From Botrytis cinerea B05.10 (taxonomy: Eukaryota > Ascomycota > Leotiomycetes > Helotiales > Sclerotiniaceae), in contig NC_037320.1 of assembly GCF_000143535.2 (NCBI RefSeq), forward strand, positions 1,612,001-1,676,000: a DNA stretch of 64,000 bases, in the 5' to 3' direction. Under the pieces are notes generated by a model. The model was not told the origin of the DNA. It saw nothing but the letters and a program-made list of their open reading frames with translations, and searched no databases. Position 1 is the stretch's first letter. Every line of letters starts with the position of its first letter. Positions 23,748-34,555 of this stretch are shown one piece after another. The position numbers were made by a program, and so were the translations under genes.

Positions 23748-24886
23748 TGGGATTCACAGACTTTGTCAACGATGCTGGTCTTACCAGTAAGCTTTTCCCC
23801 GCCACGATAGAGATAGACAATCTCGAGTCGAGAAGAATTTTGAAAAGCGCAGAAATTGACTTGGCTTAGTGCTCAACAACTGGTTGGAGACTCGTTCATA
23901 CATCGTTGGGTATGTGTTTAATTTCTTATCTGGATTCCTGCCTGTTTCTATTCCTGTCTGCGAGGCAGCATCTACGATGTGTCTATTTGCGCTTCAGTAC
24001 CCCTCCTCGAAAATTCCTAATATGATGAGCAAGATTGGTCCGTGTTACTGAGCGGCCTCAAGAACCGCGTTATGGCGATATACCAAGCTTTATTGCATCT
24101 CTGATTTCTCTATTTTCATTGCAACAATTTACCAAGAAAATGGTTGGAAAAAAAAATATTAACCAGCAATTATAGATACTCCCCAAGCCAAGCTGATGTC
24201 GCCGTCTTCAAGGCACAGCAATCCGCCCCAGATGCCGCAAAATTCCCCCACGCTGCTAGATGGTACAAGCACATCAACTCCTGGACCGAGGAATTCGGTA
24301 CCCTCCCAGGTGATGCTTCCAAGGAATATACTTCATATGGCCCAGATAAGACTGAGGCTACCTTGAACCCAGCAAAGGCCCCAGCTGCCGAGGAAGAGGA
24401 TGACGATGATGTTGATCTTTTCGGAAGTGATGACGAGGAAGAAGATGCGGAGGCTGCTAGAATCAAGGAGGAGCGTTTGGCCGAGTACAAGAAGAAGAAG
24501 GAGGGCAAGACCAAGCCTGCTGCCAAGTCTGTTGTCACAATGGATGTCAAGCCATGGGGTGAGTCGGATATTGATTTGATACTGATAATAATACTGACCA
24601 GTTTATAGACGATGAGACCGACATGGTAGCATTGGAGGCTGCTGTTCGTAGTGTTGAGAAGGATGGTCTCGTTTGGGGTGCTTCCAAACTTGTCGCTGTT
24701 GGTTTCGGTATCAAGAAGTTGCAGATCAACTTGGTCATCGAGGATGACAAGGTTGGTCTTGATGATTTGCAAGAGGAGATTGCTGAGTTCGAAGACTATG
24801 TCCAATCTTCCGACATTGTATGTTATTCCCCTTCTGATCCCATTGACAACGGCTAATAAGAACAGGCTGCCATGCAAAAGCTATAA
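23748..24886 (+). CDS. EFB1: Translation elongation factor eEF1B-alpha (EF-1 beta)
   Basis: Guanine-nucleotide exchange factor that recharges eEF1A with GTP during translation elongation; cytosolic. Five exons, 23748-23787, 23870-23909, 24176-24558, 24609-24817 and 24866-24886, give 230 aa. The GST-like N-terminus reads [12 protein letters not shown], then [13 protein letters not shown] and [15 protein letters not shown] long acidic linker ([19 protein letters not shown]) follows, then the GEF domain starting [16 protein letters not shown] and ending SSDIAAMQKL. Splice phases are exact; at the exon 1/2 junction ACC-A|TG gives Met where many homologues have Val. Introns are concentrated at the 5' end, including one of 266 nt, a pattern common in highly expressed fungal genes. 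AATAAA lies about 100 nt past the stop. Confidence 0.94.
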
Positions 24887-25282
24887 AGCATCATTACGTC
24901 TAGGTTCTACCTTCGACTTCCGCTTCGTTCCTGTTCCTGAAATGATTCCACGTTACCTATGGAGGTTTTGACTATGGCTAGTCAATAAATTATTATGATA
25001 AAAATAAATTTTACGAAATGATGATAATCATGGACTGGGATAGAATTGAAATGCAAAAAAAAAAAAGCCATAACAAGTACATAAATTTTACATGCAGATT
25101 ACGTTTGTGATTCATTTGTGCTAAATTTGATGTTTCTGTAATATTTCATTCGTATATCTGTGAAAGACACCTGATTGCCCACTATCGCGCTTACGGTTCC
25201 CAAGGAGCCGCACCTCACTAACAAGGACAAGCTGGAACCTTGGACAACCCACAATCTTTAACAAAACACTGCATTCTCCAAG
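24887..25282. other. Intergenic region
   Basis: About 400 bp containing the eEF1B-alpha 3' UTR, with AATAAA at 24984-24989 and an A-run near 25060, and the short promoter of the EMC5-like gene. Confidence 0.5.
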
Positions 25283-25783
25283 ATGACTTGGATATCCAAA
25301 TCAATTACGGGCCTCGGCTTGCTGTTTCTCACGCACGCGTATGTATACCAAAATCCAAACGATTCCGCAATCACTGACTGATATTATTCCTTCAGCTGCT
25401 ATTCTGCTCACGAACACTCGGCCCTACAATCTACAGGAACTGCCCACCTATCCTCTACCTCCTCTCACGTTACGACTACCGCCTCTCTACCAATCGACAT
25501 ATCTATCGAGACCATAGTGTCGATTTTTATTGTTTGCCTCGGCTTAGTATTAGGCACACCAGAATTACGACCTATACAATGGCGGGTTTGGGCAGGTAAA
25601 ATTGAGCGAGAGGGAGCGAAAGGTTTTATGAACGCAGATGGCGAGGTGGATAAAGATTTTGTTGGAAACCCCTTCAGAGTTCTCGAGAGTCGACCAAGCT
25701 TCATTGACATCAGAAGACAAAGACACGAGTTTGCGGAGTGGGTCAGGGAAGGAGGGGAACAAAGTCAAGCAAAAGAGTTGTAG
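25283..25783 (+). CDS. EMC5: ER membrane complex subunit 5 / membrane magnesium transporter (MMgT) family
   Basis: Small ER membrane protein. In the family it is a core subunit of the EMC insertase; a Mg2+ transport role was proposed for animal homologues. Two exons, 25283-25338 and 25396-25783, with a 57-nt intron (GTATGT donor, TTCAG acceptor) give 147 aa. The first hydrophobic helix is ITGLGLLFLTHACYSAHEHS, which the splice junction crosses, followed by a Ser/Thr-rich loop. The second helix is IETIVSIFIVCLGLVLGTPE. The conserved cytosolic part then reads LRPIQWRVWAGKIEREG and GNPFRVLESRPSFIDIRRQR. Two helices plus the NPFRxLExRPxFxDIR tail fit fungal members of the family. The length is normal. 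Confidence 0.85.
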
Positions 25784-26232
25784 ATGGAGGGAGCGAATAT
25801 CCGGCGTACTGTACGATATTATTTCTGTGGACGCTGTGATATAAATGGTCTTGTCTGGGGGACTTCGCTGCACATAGTTGAAGAAATGATATTTTGGGTC
25901 GCGAACAAATATCATGAAGTGGCACAAAAGTTCATATACTGTTCATACAAACCAATTTTGAGACTGTGTCTACTACCTAGGTAGTATTGAAACATTTTAT
26001 TACATTTACTAGCCTGATCGTTTCGAGCTTCTTTGGCCATGTACATACAATTAGTAAAGTTGTACAAACGAGAGAGGAATGACTTTCGCTTGGCAGAATC
26101 ACTTCTGTAGTGTTCTTACCTTTCACATTTCTGATCTCATCTTGACTTATTTCAAAACTTATTCCCCCTCTTGAACGTTCCATCTCACTTCCTTTATTTT
26201 ATTGCAGTGTTTAAAATCTTAGAAGCACCAGT
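25784..26232. other. Intergenic region
   Basis: About 450 bp between EMC5 and MSH5, both on the plus strand. AT-rich; no gene seen. Short antisense frames here have no family resemblance. Confidence 0.5.
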
Positions 26233-29200
26233 ATGCCACCGTTTAAGCGTCGGCGAGTCACTTCCGGTGCAGGTTCTGACCATCAGTCATCCTCCCAAGG
26301 ACAATCGTCAAGGATTCAGTCAAGTTCATTAGCAGCTAGTTCTATGCCACGGGTCGGGTATCATTCTTCTTCAATGCACCCTTCTCCTCCCTGTAATAGA
26401 ACATCAATGAGATCAAAATCGGCACGTGTCGCTTCACCACCATCAGTGCAAGATGAGGTCGACATTTTCGAAGCAGGAGAGAACGAGACTGATATTCAAG
26501 AGCGCGAAGATTGCGATTCCATGAATGAAGTTGTCATGGCTGTCGAATTGAAAGGGCGTGGTACAGTAGGGTGTGCGTATTATCTCGCAAGAGAAGAGAA
26601 ATTGTGCATGATGGCAGATATCAGTATGGCTGGACTTGACATAATCGACACTCTAAAAGTTCACGTAGACCCTACTGGTAGGGTTCTATGAAAGTCCCTC
26701 AGTATTTTTCATGCTAACGATATCAAAGTAATCCTAATAAGCACTCGTTGTGAGGAGGCACTTGAAGATCATCTTCAGAAAGATGCCAAAGGTATCGACC
26801 GCGGAGATGCCAGTAGGTTCTTGGTGAAAGGTACCAATCGACGCTAAGCTGACCTTGCAGACGATATATTCGGCTCATACATTCTTGATTCTCGACCGGC
26901 CTCGGAATTTTATTATGAGACAGCAAAGAACAAATTGGCTAGCTTGGGCATTGAAGGCCCATGGGGCGCTGAAATGATACTTGCTACACCTAGCGATGAG
27001 CTAGCTGGAAATCATACTCATGATCAGGCAGACTCAGCCGGTAAGGGTCGTCAAGGAAGATTCATGAGACTCGCAGGCTGGATTGATTTGGAGAGCAGAA
27101 TCTCAGTAAGTCATACACCTTGCTCTCTTCCCAGATAGATGCAGTTGAGCTATAATGAGTGTTGAAGTGAGAACCCTCAGTCATATTAAACAAGCATCAC
27201 ATGGCTTTACTAATAGACCTGCTTCTAGGTTGGCTGTGCTGGCGCGGTGCTGAATTACCTCGGGCGACGGCGAAGCGTGGATTATCTACCTAACGACGAG
27301 GCCGCATTGATTGCATTCAGGGTCCGCACAATCAAGATGTTTTCATTAATGGATATGATGTTCGTAAATGCAGACACATTATCATCACTCCAAATTATTC
27401 AGTCCGAGTCTCATCCGAACTCGCATATGCAAGGTCCAAATAAGTCTACTTCAGGATCAAAAGAGAGCCTATCTGTCTTTGGTTTGTTCTATCATTTGGC
27501 TAGCACACCGCAGGGTAGGCAGAAGCTTCGAAAGATGTTCATGAGACCGAGCATGGATATTCCGGTAATTAAAGAAAGACTCTTGACAATAGGGATTTTT
27601 TTACTCCCAGAGAATGGCCCAGTATTACAAGAAATTCAGAAGAGTCTGAGAAATGTCAAAGATATCAGAACTGTGGTAATACATCTTCAGAAAGGTATTA
27701 GTGGAGGCTCTGCAAAGGCAACAGCAGTCAAAAGTGGCGTTTGGGGTAGCATCCTCTCGTTCACCTACCATTCGCTCAAGATACTAGAAGCATTGCGAGG
27801 GCTGGCAGGCGATAAGACTATTATTTCTGGCAAGGTGAGAATGCTTACATCTTCCAAACTGCATAAGCTGATCCGTTATACCAGCTGCTCGGTGAAACTC
27901 GCCCCAATGACCTTCTTGGCATTGGTCAAGCAATTACTGAGACGATAGACTTTGAGAGATCGGTTGAACAACATCGTGTCACTGTCAGACAAGGCGTAGA
28001 TCCGGAGCTAGACGGGATGAAAAGAACATATGATGGAATGGAAAGCCTTCTTACCAAAGTCCAACAGAAAATGTCAGATGACATACCTGAATGGGCTCGC
28101 CAATATGTCGAAAATTGCATCTATTTCCCACAACTCGGCTTTCTGACGGTGGTACAACTTGATCCCAATACAGGCGAAGGAAAATATAAAGGCGAGGGAA
28201 CCGACGAAGATGAATGGTCTCAAACATTTGTCAGTGACGAGAAAGTATATTACAAGAACAAGCATATGAGAGAAATGGACGAGTATATTGGCGATATGTA
28301 CAGTATGATTACAGGTCAGTTGTTGTTCGGATATTATTTCACAACACTTACTGATTGTGCGTCGTTCATTAGACAGAGAGATAGAAATCATACATCACCT
28401 CACTGTGCGTGTACTGGAACACGAGAATCTGCTTATTGCAGTGTCAGATCTGTGTGGGGAACTTGATAGTCTTGTTGCACTGGCTCTTGGGGCTATTAAA
28501 TATCGTTTCAATCCTCCAACTATCACTCATGCCAACGTAATTGACATACGAGGCGGACGACATCCTCTTCAAGAGCTTACAGTCCCATCATATGTACCAA
28601 ACGACTGTTACCTTGTGGGTGGATCAGGAAGCCCCATTCCAATTAATCAAGAACCTTCCTCGAGTAATCGCCAGAACTGGGAAGGCACCGAAGGCCCAAG
28701 TATGCTCCTTATGACTGGGCCAAACTATTCTGGAAAGAGTGTTTATCTCAAGCAAACCGCTCTGATTGTTTATTTAGCCCATATTGGCAGTTATGTCCCA
28801 GCGGATAAGGCGGTTGTGGGTCTTACGGATAAGATGTTGACTCGGATAACTACCCGTGAAAGTGTTTCCCGAAACCAGAGCGCTTTCATGATTGACCTGC
28901 AACAGATAGCTCTCTGTACGACCCTTGCAACCCACCGTAGCCTTGTGGTTATTGACGAGTTTGGCAAAGGCACCAATTCGACAGATGGCGCTGGCCTGGC
29001 CTGTGGCGTATTCGAATATTTCCTTGGGCTTGATTCACATCGACCAAAAGTACTTGGAGCAACCCATTTTCATGAAATATTCGAGAATGGATATTTGTCC
29101 CCAAGATCGGAATTGGCTTTTGGTCATATGGATGTCCATGTGAACAGACAATCTGACCTACCAGATAACCAAGTTATATACCTATATAATTTTGTGTTGG

Positions 29201-29520
29201 GTAGAAGTACTTCCAGCTTTGGTACTTCTTGTGCTGCAATGAATGGAATAGATCCTGCGATTGTCGAAAGAGCTGAGGATTTAATATTATTAGCAGCTCG
29301 AGGAGAGGACCTTATGCAAGCTGTTGCGGCAAACGCCTCGGAAAGGGATGCTCAAGAACTAAAGTATGCAGAAAATATCGGGAGACGCTTTCTTGAGCAA
29401 AACTTTCCTCTGCCAGGTGGTAATAATGTCGTCATTGACGTCCGAAGTATTCTCCGAAACATTCTGGATGTCGAGAGTGCGCAAGACATGAAACAAGGTT
29501 TCGAGAATTCGGGTTTATAG
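26233..29520 (+). CDS. MSH5: Meiotic MutS homologue MSH5
   Basis: With MSH4 it forms MutS-gamma, which stabilises recombination intermediates toward crossovers in meiosis; it does not repair mismatches. Six exons (26233-26677, 26729-26812, 26861-27105, 27229-27834, 27885-28314, 28373-29520) give 985 aa, somewhat longer than the ~900 typical. All introns are 48-123 nt and phase-exact. Residues 1-95 are a Ser-rich, NLS-like extension (PFKRRR). The MutS core follows: connector and lever domains without the mismatch-recognition Phe-x-Glu domain of MSH2/MSH6, as expected. The ATPase has Walker A GPNYSGKSVYLKQ (719-731), RESVSRNQSAFMIDL (the MSH signature region), Walker B SLVVIDEFGKGTNSTDG (~793-809) and GATHFHEIF. 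TGPNYSGKSVYLKQ is the MSH5 rather than MSH4 form. No disabling change is visible, which suggests a lineage with functional meiosis. Confidence 0.93.
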
Positions 29521-30913
29521 AGCCGTTGTTGATCTTTCTCACCAATGTTCGAAATTATGTTGATCAAGTTGATCGTGCTAAACATAGCTTATAAAATATG
29601 CAATGATCGCGCGAGTAGCTACCGAGTTGCAAGATCTCTCAAACAGATACAACTTTCGTCTGATGATTGCGAATTGCATTTCGGCTTCCTTCAGATTGAT
29701 ATCGAGACGTGGAAGATTCGTCTTTCAAATTGCGAAGATGTATGGAGTAAGGCATGGCGGGGATCTCTTGGAACTTATCGAGGCCCACATGCTCTCCTGA
29801 TAGGGCTGAAATGCAGCAATTGGCTTCACCATTAAATCGCTCTAATGAATACTAAACAATAATCTATCAATGCCTTGATAATTTTGGTCCAAATAAACAT
29901 TATATCATGTCTTTTAACACCGAATTCACAATTGTAGATTCTTAAAACAAGCTAGTGAGCCGCCAGGACCGAGGAAGCAAGTGTCTTTTCCGTCTGTGAT
30001 ACTCGTCTAGTTTCAGAACGGGCCAATGTGCCAGTGATACTCTGTATTATTTTCACTTGTTTGGGTGATCATGAACGCGATACCAGCTAAGGAAGCAGAA
30101 TTATGGTCCATATTCCTGCAAACAATGTCAGCAGAAACGAAGTCGCCTCTCTTCATTTCGATGGGACATAGTTGAGACTGCAACGCGAATACATCACTTA
30201 TTCATGCAGGATTCGAGAAACTGAGAGATTTAATTTCATCGTCGGGTATAGACAGAAGAAGGCGAGAATATAGTACTTTCTCATTAGATCAATGAATTGA
30301 TAGTTAATCATCCGAGAAAATAAGAGTTAGTGGCGGTATTGATGGTAAAGTCTGAGGGTAAAAGACCTCCCCACTGCAACTCGATCAGACCGTCAGTGCG
30401 AGATGTCAAGTAACGGCATCTATAACTTTAGCCGCCACAGAGCTGTTCTTACCGGCGTCTATCATTTGCTGAATTGGTTGCCAACAGGGAAGCTAGGTGA
30501 ACATGCATGAATTCCTCGCCTGCAGCTTCTTTTCTGCTCGTTGCGTTGACCTCTAAGAATAGAAAGTTCGACATAAGGGTATGAGGGGCGGAGAAGTCCC
30601 AGTTAAATTTGTCTTGGAGTACAACTGGATCTTCAGTTGACCAGTGCTTCCGTGTTGCAAATTATGTGGGATATCTATTAGTGGGTAGTTGGAGTTTATG
30701 CTTCTATTTCGGATCCTGGAGTTGATGTTGCCAAGGACTTTGACAAGTTATAAGGTGGACTTTCATCACTGTGCTTCCTAATTCATTATTCTCATCATTC
30801 ATCCATTCATCCACTCAACACAAAGCTGGTCTTTCCAAAGCAGGTCTTTTAGTCCAAATACATATCATCATATAGATACTTTTTAAGTTCAGTATCCACA
30901 TCCAACTTTCACA
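29521..30913. other. Intergenic region
   Basis: About 1.4 kb downstream of MSH5 and upstream of the small secreted protein. The frame at 29545-29835 directly after the MSH5 stop has no family resemblance and probably lies in the 3' UTR. A run of ATTCATCC-type short repeats lies near 30795-30815, in the probable leader of the next gene. Confidence 0.5.
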
Positions 30914-31632
30914 ATGCAATTCTCAAGCGCTTTCTTCTTGGCTCTTGCTGCCGCAACTGTCTCTGCTTCATCTGTAAGTTATTTCTGGCTTTCCGCCAGA
31001 TTCTCAACTCATCTAATATATCTTTAGGGTGTCTCTGGAAGCGGAACCGCCGTAGGAGCTGCCAAAGCCACTGGGTTCGGAGCTGCTAAGCCCAGCGGAA
31101 CTGGTGCAAAGCCCAGCTTGGTTCCCCGCGCCATGCATGGTCCATACCGCCGTAAAGATTCCAACGAGTCGGGGTCTGCCAAGGGGACCGGAGCTAAAGC
31201 CGACGGTGGATCTGCAAAGGCAACTGGGGCCCAAGGAGCAGGATCTGCTAAGTCCACCGGGGGAGCAAGCTCTGGTGGAGATGGCAACGGTTCGGCCAAG
31301 GGCAGTGGATCTGGCGGAAAGGCTTCCAAGACAGCAGAAGCTGGCTCTGCAAAAGAGACCGGAGGGAGCTCGACAAAGGGGTCTGGATCTGAAAATACTG
31401 GCAAAGGATCCGCCTCCGCTTCAGGGGCTGCATCGGCATCCGGAGCTGGTGGCGCTTCTGCCACTTCTACTTCTCCAGGTTCGTTCTCCCCTATCCATCT
31501 TAAAGTCTTTGAAATAATCTTGCTAATTTCGATGCATTAGCTATCTCCACTGGTGGTGCCACATCTCTATCCAATAACGGAGGAATGGTTGCAATTGCTG
31601 GCCTTGGTGCTGCATTCGTTGTCTTCATGTAA
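30914..31632 (+). CDS. Small secreted, probably GPI-anchored Ser/Gly/Ala/Lys-rich repeat protein
   Basis: Not recognised as a named family. Three exons, 30914-30973, 31028-31478 and 31541-31632, with introns of 54 and 62 nt, give 200 aa. The N-terminus MQFSSAFFLALAAATVSAS is a clear signal peptide, cut probably after VSA; the first intron follows right after it. The mature chain contains a basic stretch RAMHGPYRRKD that could be a Kex2-like processing site. About 120 residues of low complexity follow, built on GSAK units (GSAKGTG, GSAKATG, GSAKSTG, GSAKGSG, GSAKETG). The C-terminus is a small-residue site (TGGATSLSNNGG) followed by the hydrophobic end MVAIAGLGAAFVVFM, the usual GPI-attachment pattern. 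No cysteines appear after the signal. Likely a cell-wall or surface protein; an effector role is possible but unsupported. Confidence 0.82.
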
Positions 31633-34555
31633 AGTAGCTTGGGTTCTTTAGTGGCGTGATGTTGCTCAAAATCAGAGTCATATGTTGAATTGTATGAGTT
31701 GGATTGAGTGTTTTGTATATACCTTCCTGGTGTAAATAGGGCGGCGTATCGGGCATTCTTTTGAGCGGGCGAGCGGCTTTGGTATTCATAGATCGAGCTG
31801 GTCTCTGGCGACAGACGAAATGAACACTCGCTTTTGTTTTCGATGTATCAGGGGGTTATAAGATCTGGCTATTTTTTTCATGTAGATATGATTGAAGGGA
31901 TCGTTTTTCAATCGCGAATCTTTGACATTGTTTGACTGCAAATAGAAACTTTGACATGTAGAATCTACTGTCATCGACGGGCATAAGATTGAGGATGCTT
32001 GGAATCATATCTTTGTTCTGTATCCAGTCCCGTCCAAAAAAACACTGTGGTCTCTCGGTGGGTTGAAATTACTTGTCGAAAGCTCCATAAAGATGATAAC
32101 AGAAGATTGTCTCTCAAGTAGGAGGGATGCAAAAATGTAACCTACAAGAAGTAGAACAGCTGCCAAATGTGCCTGGCATATCGTTATGACGGATAGTGTA
32201 CTCATTCTGAACACCAAATAGAGTTCGACTAGCGTACCTGTCTTGGATGACGAGCTCATTCTTGATCTTGACTGGACGATATTGAATGCCCATAACTTTA
32301 TGTAAATTGAGACCATTCAGAACATCAAAAGACTCAATCTGATGATATGCTGCCTCAGGTCCTGAAACCATGCAAATTTTTTACAAAATCAAGTATGATA
32401 AGTCATGCTTTATGTTGAAATTTTGGCATTCGCCTGGTCTTCTTCCCACCTCGTTGATCAGAAGAAATGGGTAAAAGTACTCAACTCTGAAAGCAAAAGG
32501 GAACATCATCATTCTGAAAGAAATTACTTGGCGTAGAAAGAAGCCTACATGCCGAAGAATAGCCTAATAATAATATCAGGCTGAACTTTACGCTGGAGAG
32601 GTGTTGAGTCTTCTCTGGTAAGATTGCTATCATACCAATGCGAGGGAGGGTCTTACATGAGCCTCGCATTTTGAAAGATACTCGCCGCTAGCAAGATACG
32701 TCAAATAGTCACTATCTTTGACATCGCTAACTACTATGCAATTCCTCTGCATAGATTATGCTAAATGGCAACAAGAGATAATGAGACGCAGAAAGCTTTC
32801 CTTGGTAGAAAAAAAAAATCCATCGGCCGAAATTTGGTACGAGACAGTTCTGGAATTTTCTTCGGCCGTGAAGATCAATCGATAGAAATAATGCATAGGT
32901 AATGCACGTACATTTAATATCTATCATTTTTGCTGACGTGCACTGGGATTAAGACCCGAGTCTCTGAAATGCAATGGATAGCGGTATCTCCAAGGCACTA
33001 GGGCTGACAAAAATACGTGATCAACGAAGGAATGGGTGGGTTGTTGTAACTGATATGTTGTATTTATCATCAATTGCAACTCCGCAACTTCCGCAGTGGA
33101 ATGCGGAAGTATGATAAAGCACAACGAAACGAACACATAGAATCCATTAGTTTTGTTGAAAATAAAAAAAGAAGACATTTGAAACAAACAACCTGAGGTT
33201 ATAATAAGATTTTTCATATCCACTCAAAGATCATGGATACAATTATCGATTACACCTAACTCGCTAGCCGGACTTGGTACTCTCACACCCGGGCCATCAA
33301 TTACAATTGATTGGCTAAACTTGTCTATCAATCCTGGAATGCCTTTTCTTCTTCAAAATAAAAGCCGATTCGGAATTACTTTTTGGAATTAGGTTCTGGA
33401 AGGAACCGAAAGAACGATTAACGTTTTCGACTGAACATCTCTGTGGCCCTTACCCATAGGTTTTGACTCGAGTCGAGCAATCAATGTTGGGTGGCCAGGA
33501 TGAGAAAGAAAGGGTCTTGTTGAATGCTACGAGAGTCATTACCTTGACCCTACCTAGCTGGGTTAATCTATTCATCTAATGATATGGCTGAAGACAAAAA
33601 AATGCGGATTCATGATTTCTAATCCCATGGAAGATCTTCAAGGCAAGGTTCCAACAAAGAAAGATAATGTATTTCGTGATAGATAGTCGAGATAGTAAAA
33701 CTAGGTGACTCGAGGGGGAGTGGATGGATCTTCCCTTGGAGCTTCATTTATTGCCTAGTCCCGTCTTACTTCCCTTATCACCGCCACTGTTACCGCTTTC
33801 ATCTCCCAACAAACAAGCGGGGGGGAGCTCCTTTTTTGGATACTAGCTCCAGTTGCTAGGTGCCGTATACCGCACCAAGAAATGGGCCTCTTTCGTCATA
33901 CGCTACACTATTTCATACGAAGTACAAACTTTGCCATGATCTTTAGGTACTACTAGTTAGAAGCTTACCGTTCGTCATCATTACTTCTACTTTCTCGATA
34001 CTTCGAACCATGAATATCGTCAACTTATTGCTCTACAATATACCCAGTCCATTATTTTATCTCCTAGTTCTAGAACAAAATACCATTCGTCTAGCTTGTG
34101 GGCAAGAAACCCATCGATTCAAGTTACACAATCCTTTGCCAATTTCCAGTTAAATTGTTTCTCTTCTTTGATTGATAAGCTGGGCACAGATCAGAAGCAA
34201 AATATGCTGCACCCCACCACATCCACAATCTGATACTACCAGGTCCATCTCTTTGCTATTATTTCATGGCTCTTTACAGTTCTCCCTGGAAGTATTAAAA
34301 CGGGCACACTAAGCATGCATGAGCCCCCTAAATTACTACCCTTTTGATATTTTTGATTTGCCGATTTGTAATCCTTCTCAATATCTGGAGCTAAGTTGAT
34401 CAATTTGCTAGCACTAGTTTCTAGCGTACCTCTAATGTGTATTTCTAAGTCTCCTTTGCTTTTATGTATATCTAGGGTCTATCTAGATTGAGATATTTAT
34501 TCTGTAAACACTCTATTATCCCATCCACAGCACTTTGCGTGCAACCACCGTCAAA
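31633..34555. other. 2.9-kb intergenic region
   Basis: No supportable gene. Frames at 32005-32316 and 32924-33223 (minus) look random. A perfect 8-bp inverted repeat lies at 33087-33110. The right part should be the promoter and leader of the ABC transporter. Confidence 0.5.
33087..33110. repeat. Perfect inverted repeat ACTTCCGC / GCGGAAGT
   Basis: Two 8-bp arms separated by 8 bases. It could be a short hairpin or a dyad binding site; neither flank has a gene start nearby. Confidence 0.6.

Noticed and set aside
24170..24877. 235-codon antisense frame over eEF1B-alpha
   Set aside because: Shadow of a codon-biased coding strand; translates as Ser/Leu-rich nonsense and ignores the introns.
29545..29835. 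96-codon frame just after MSH5
   Set aside because: No family likeness, begins 25 nt past the MSH5 stop; most likely 3' UTR.
31024..31464. 146-codon antisense Pro/Ala-rich frame
   Set aside because: Mirror of the GSAK repeats of the sense gene.
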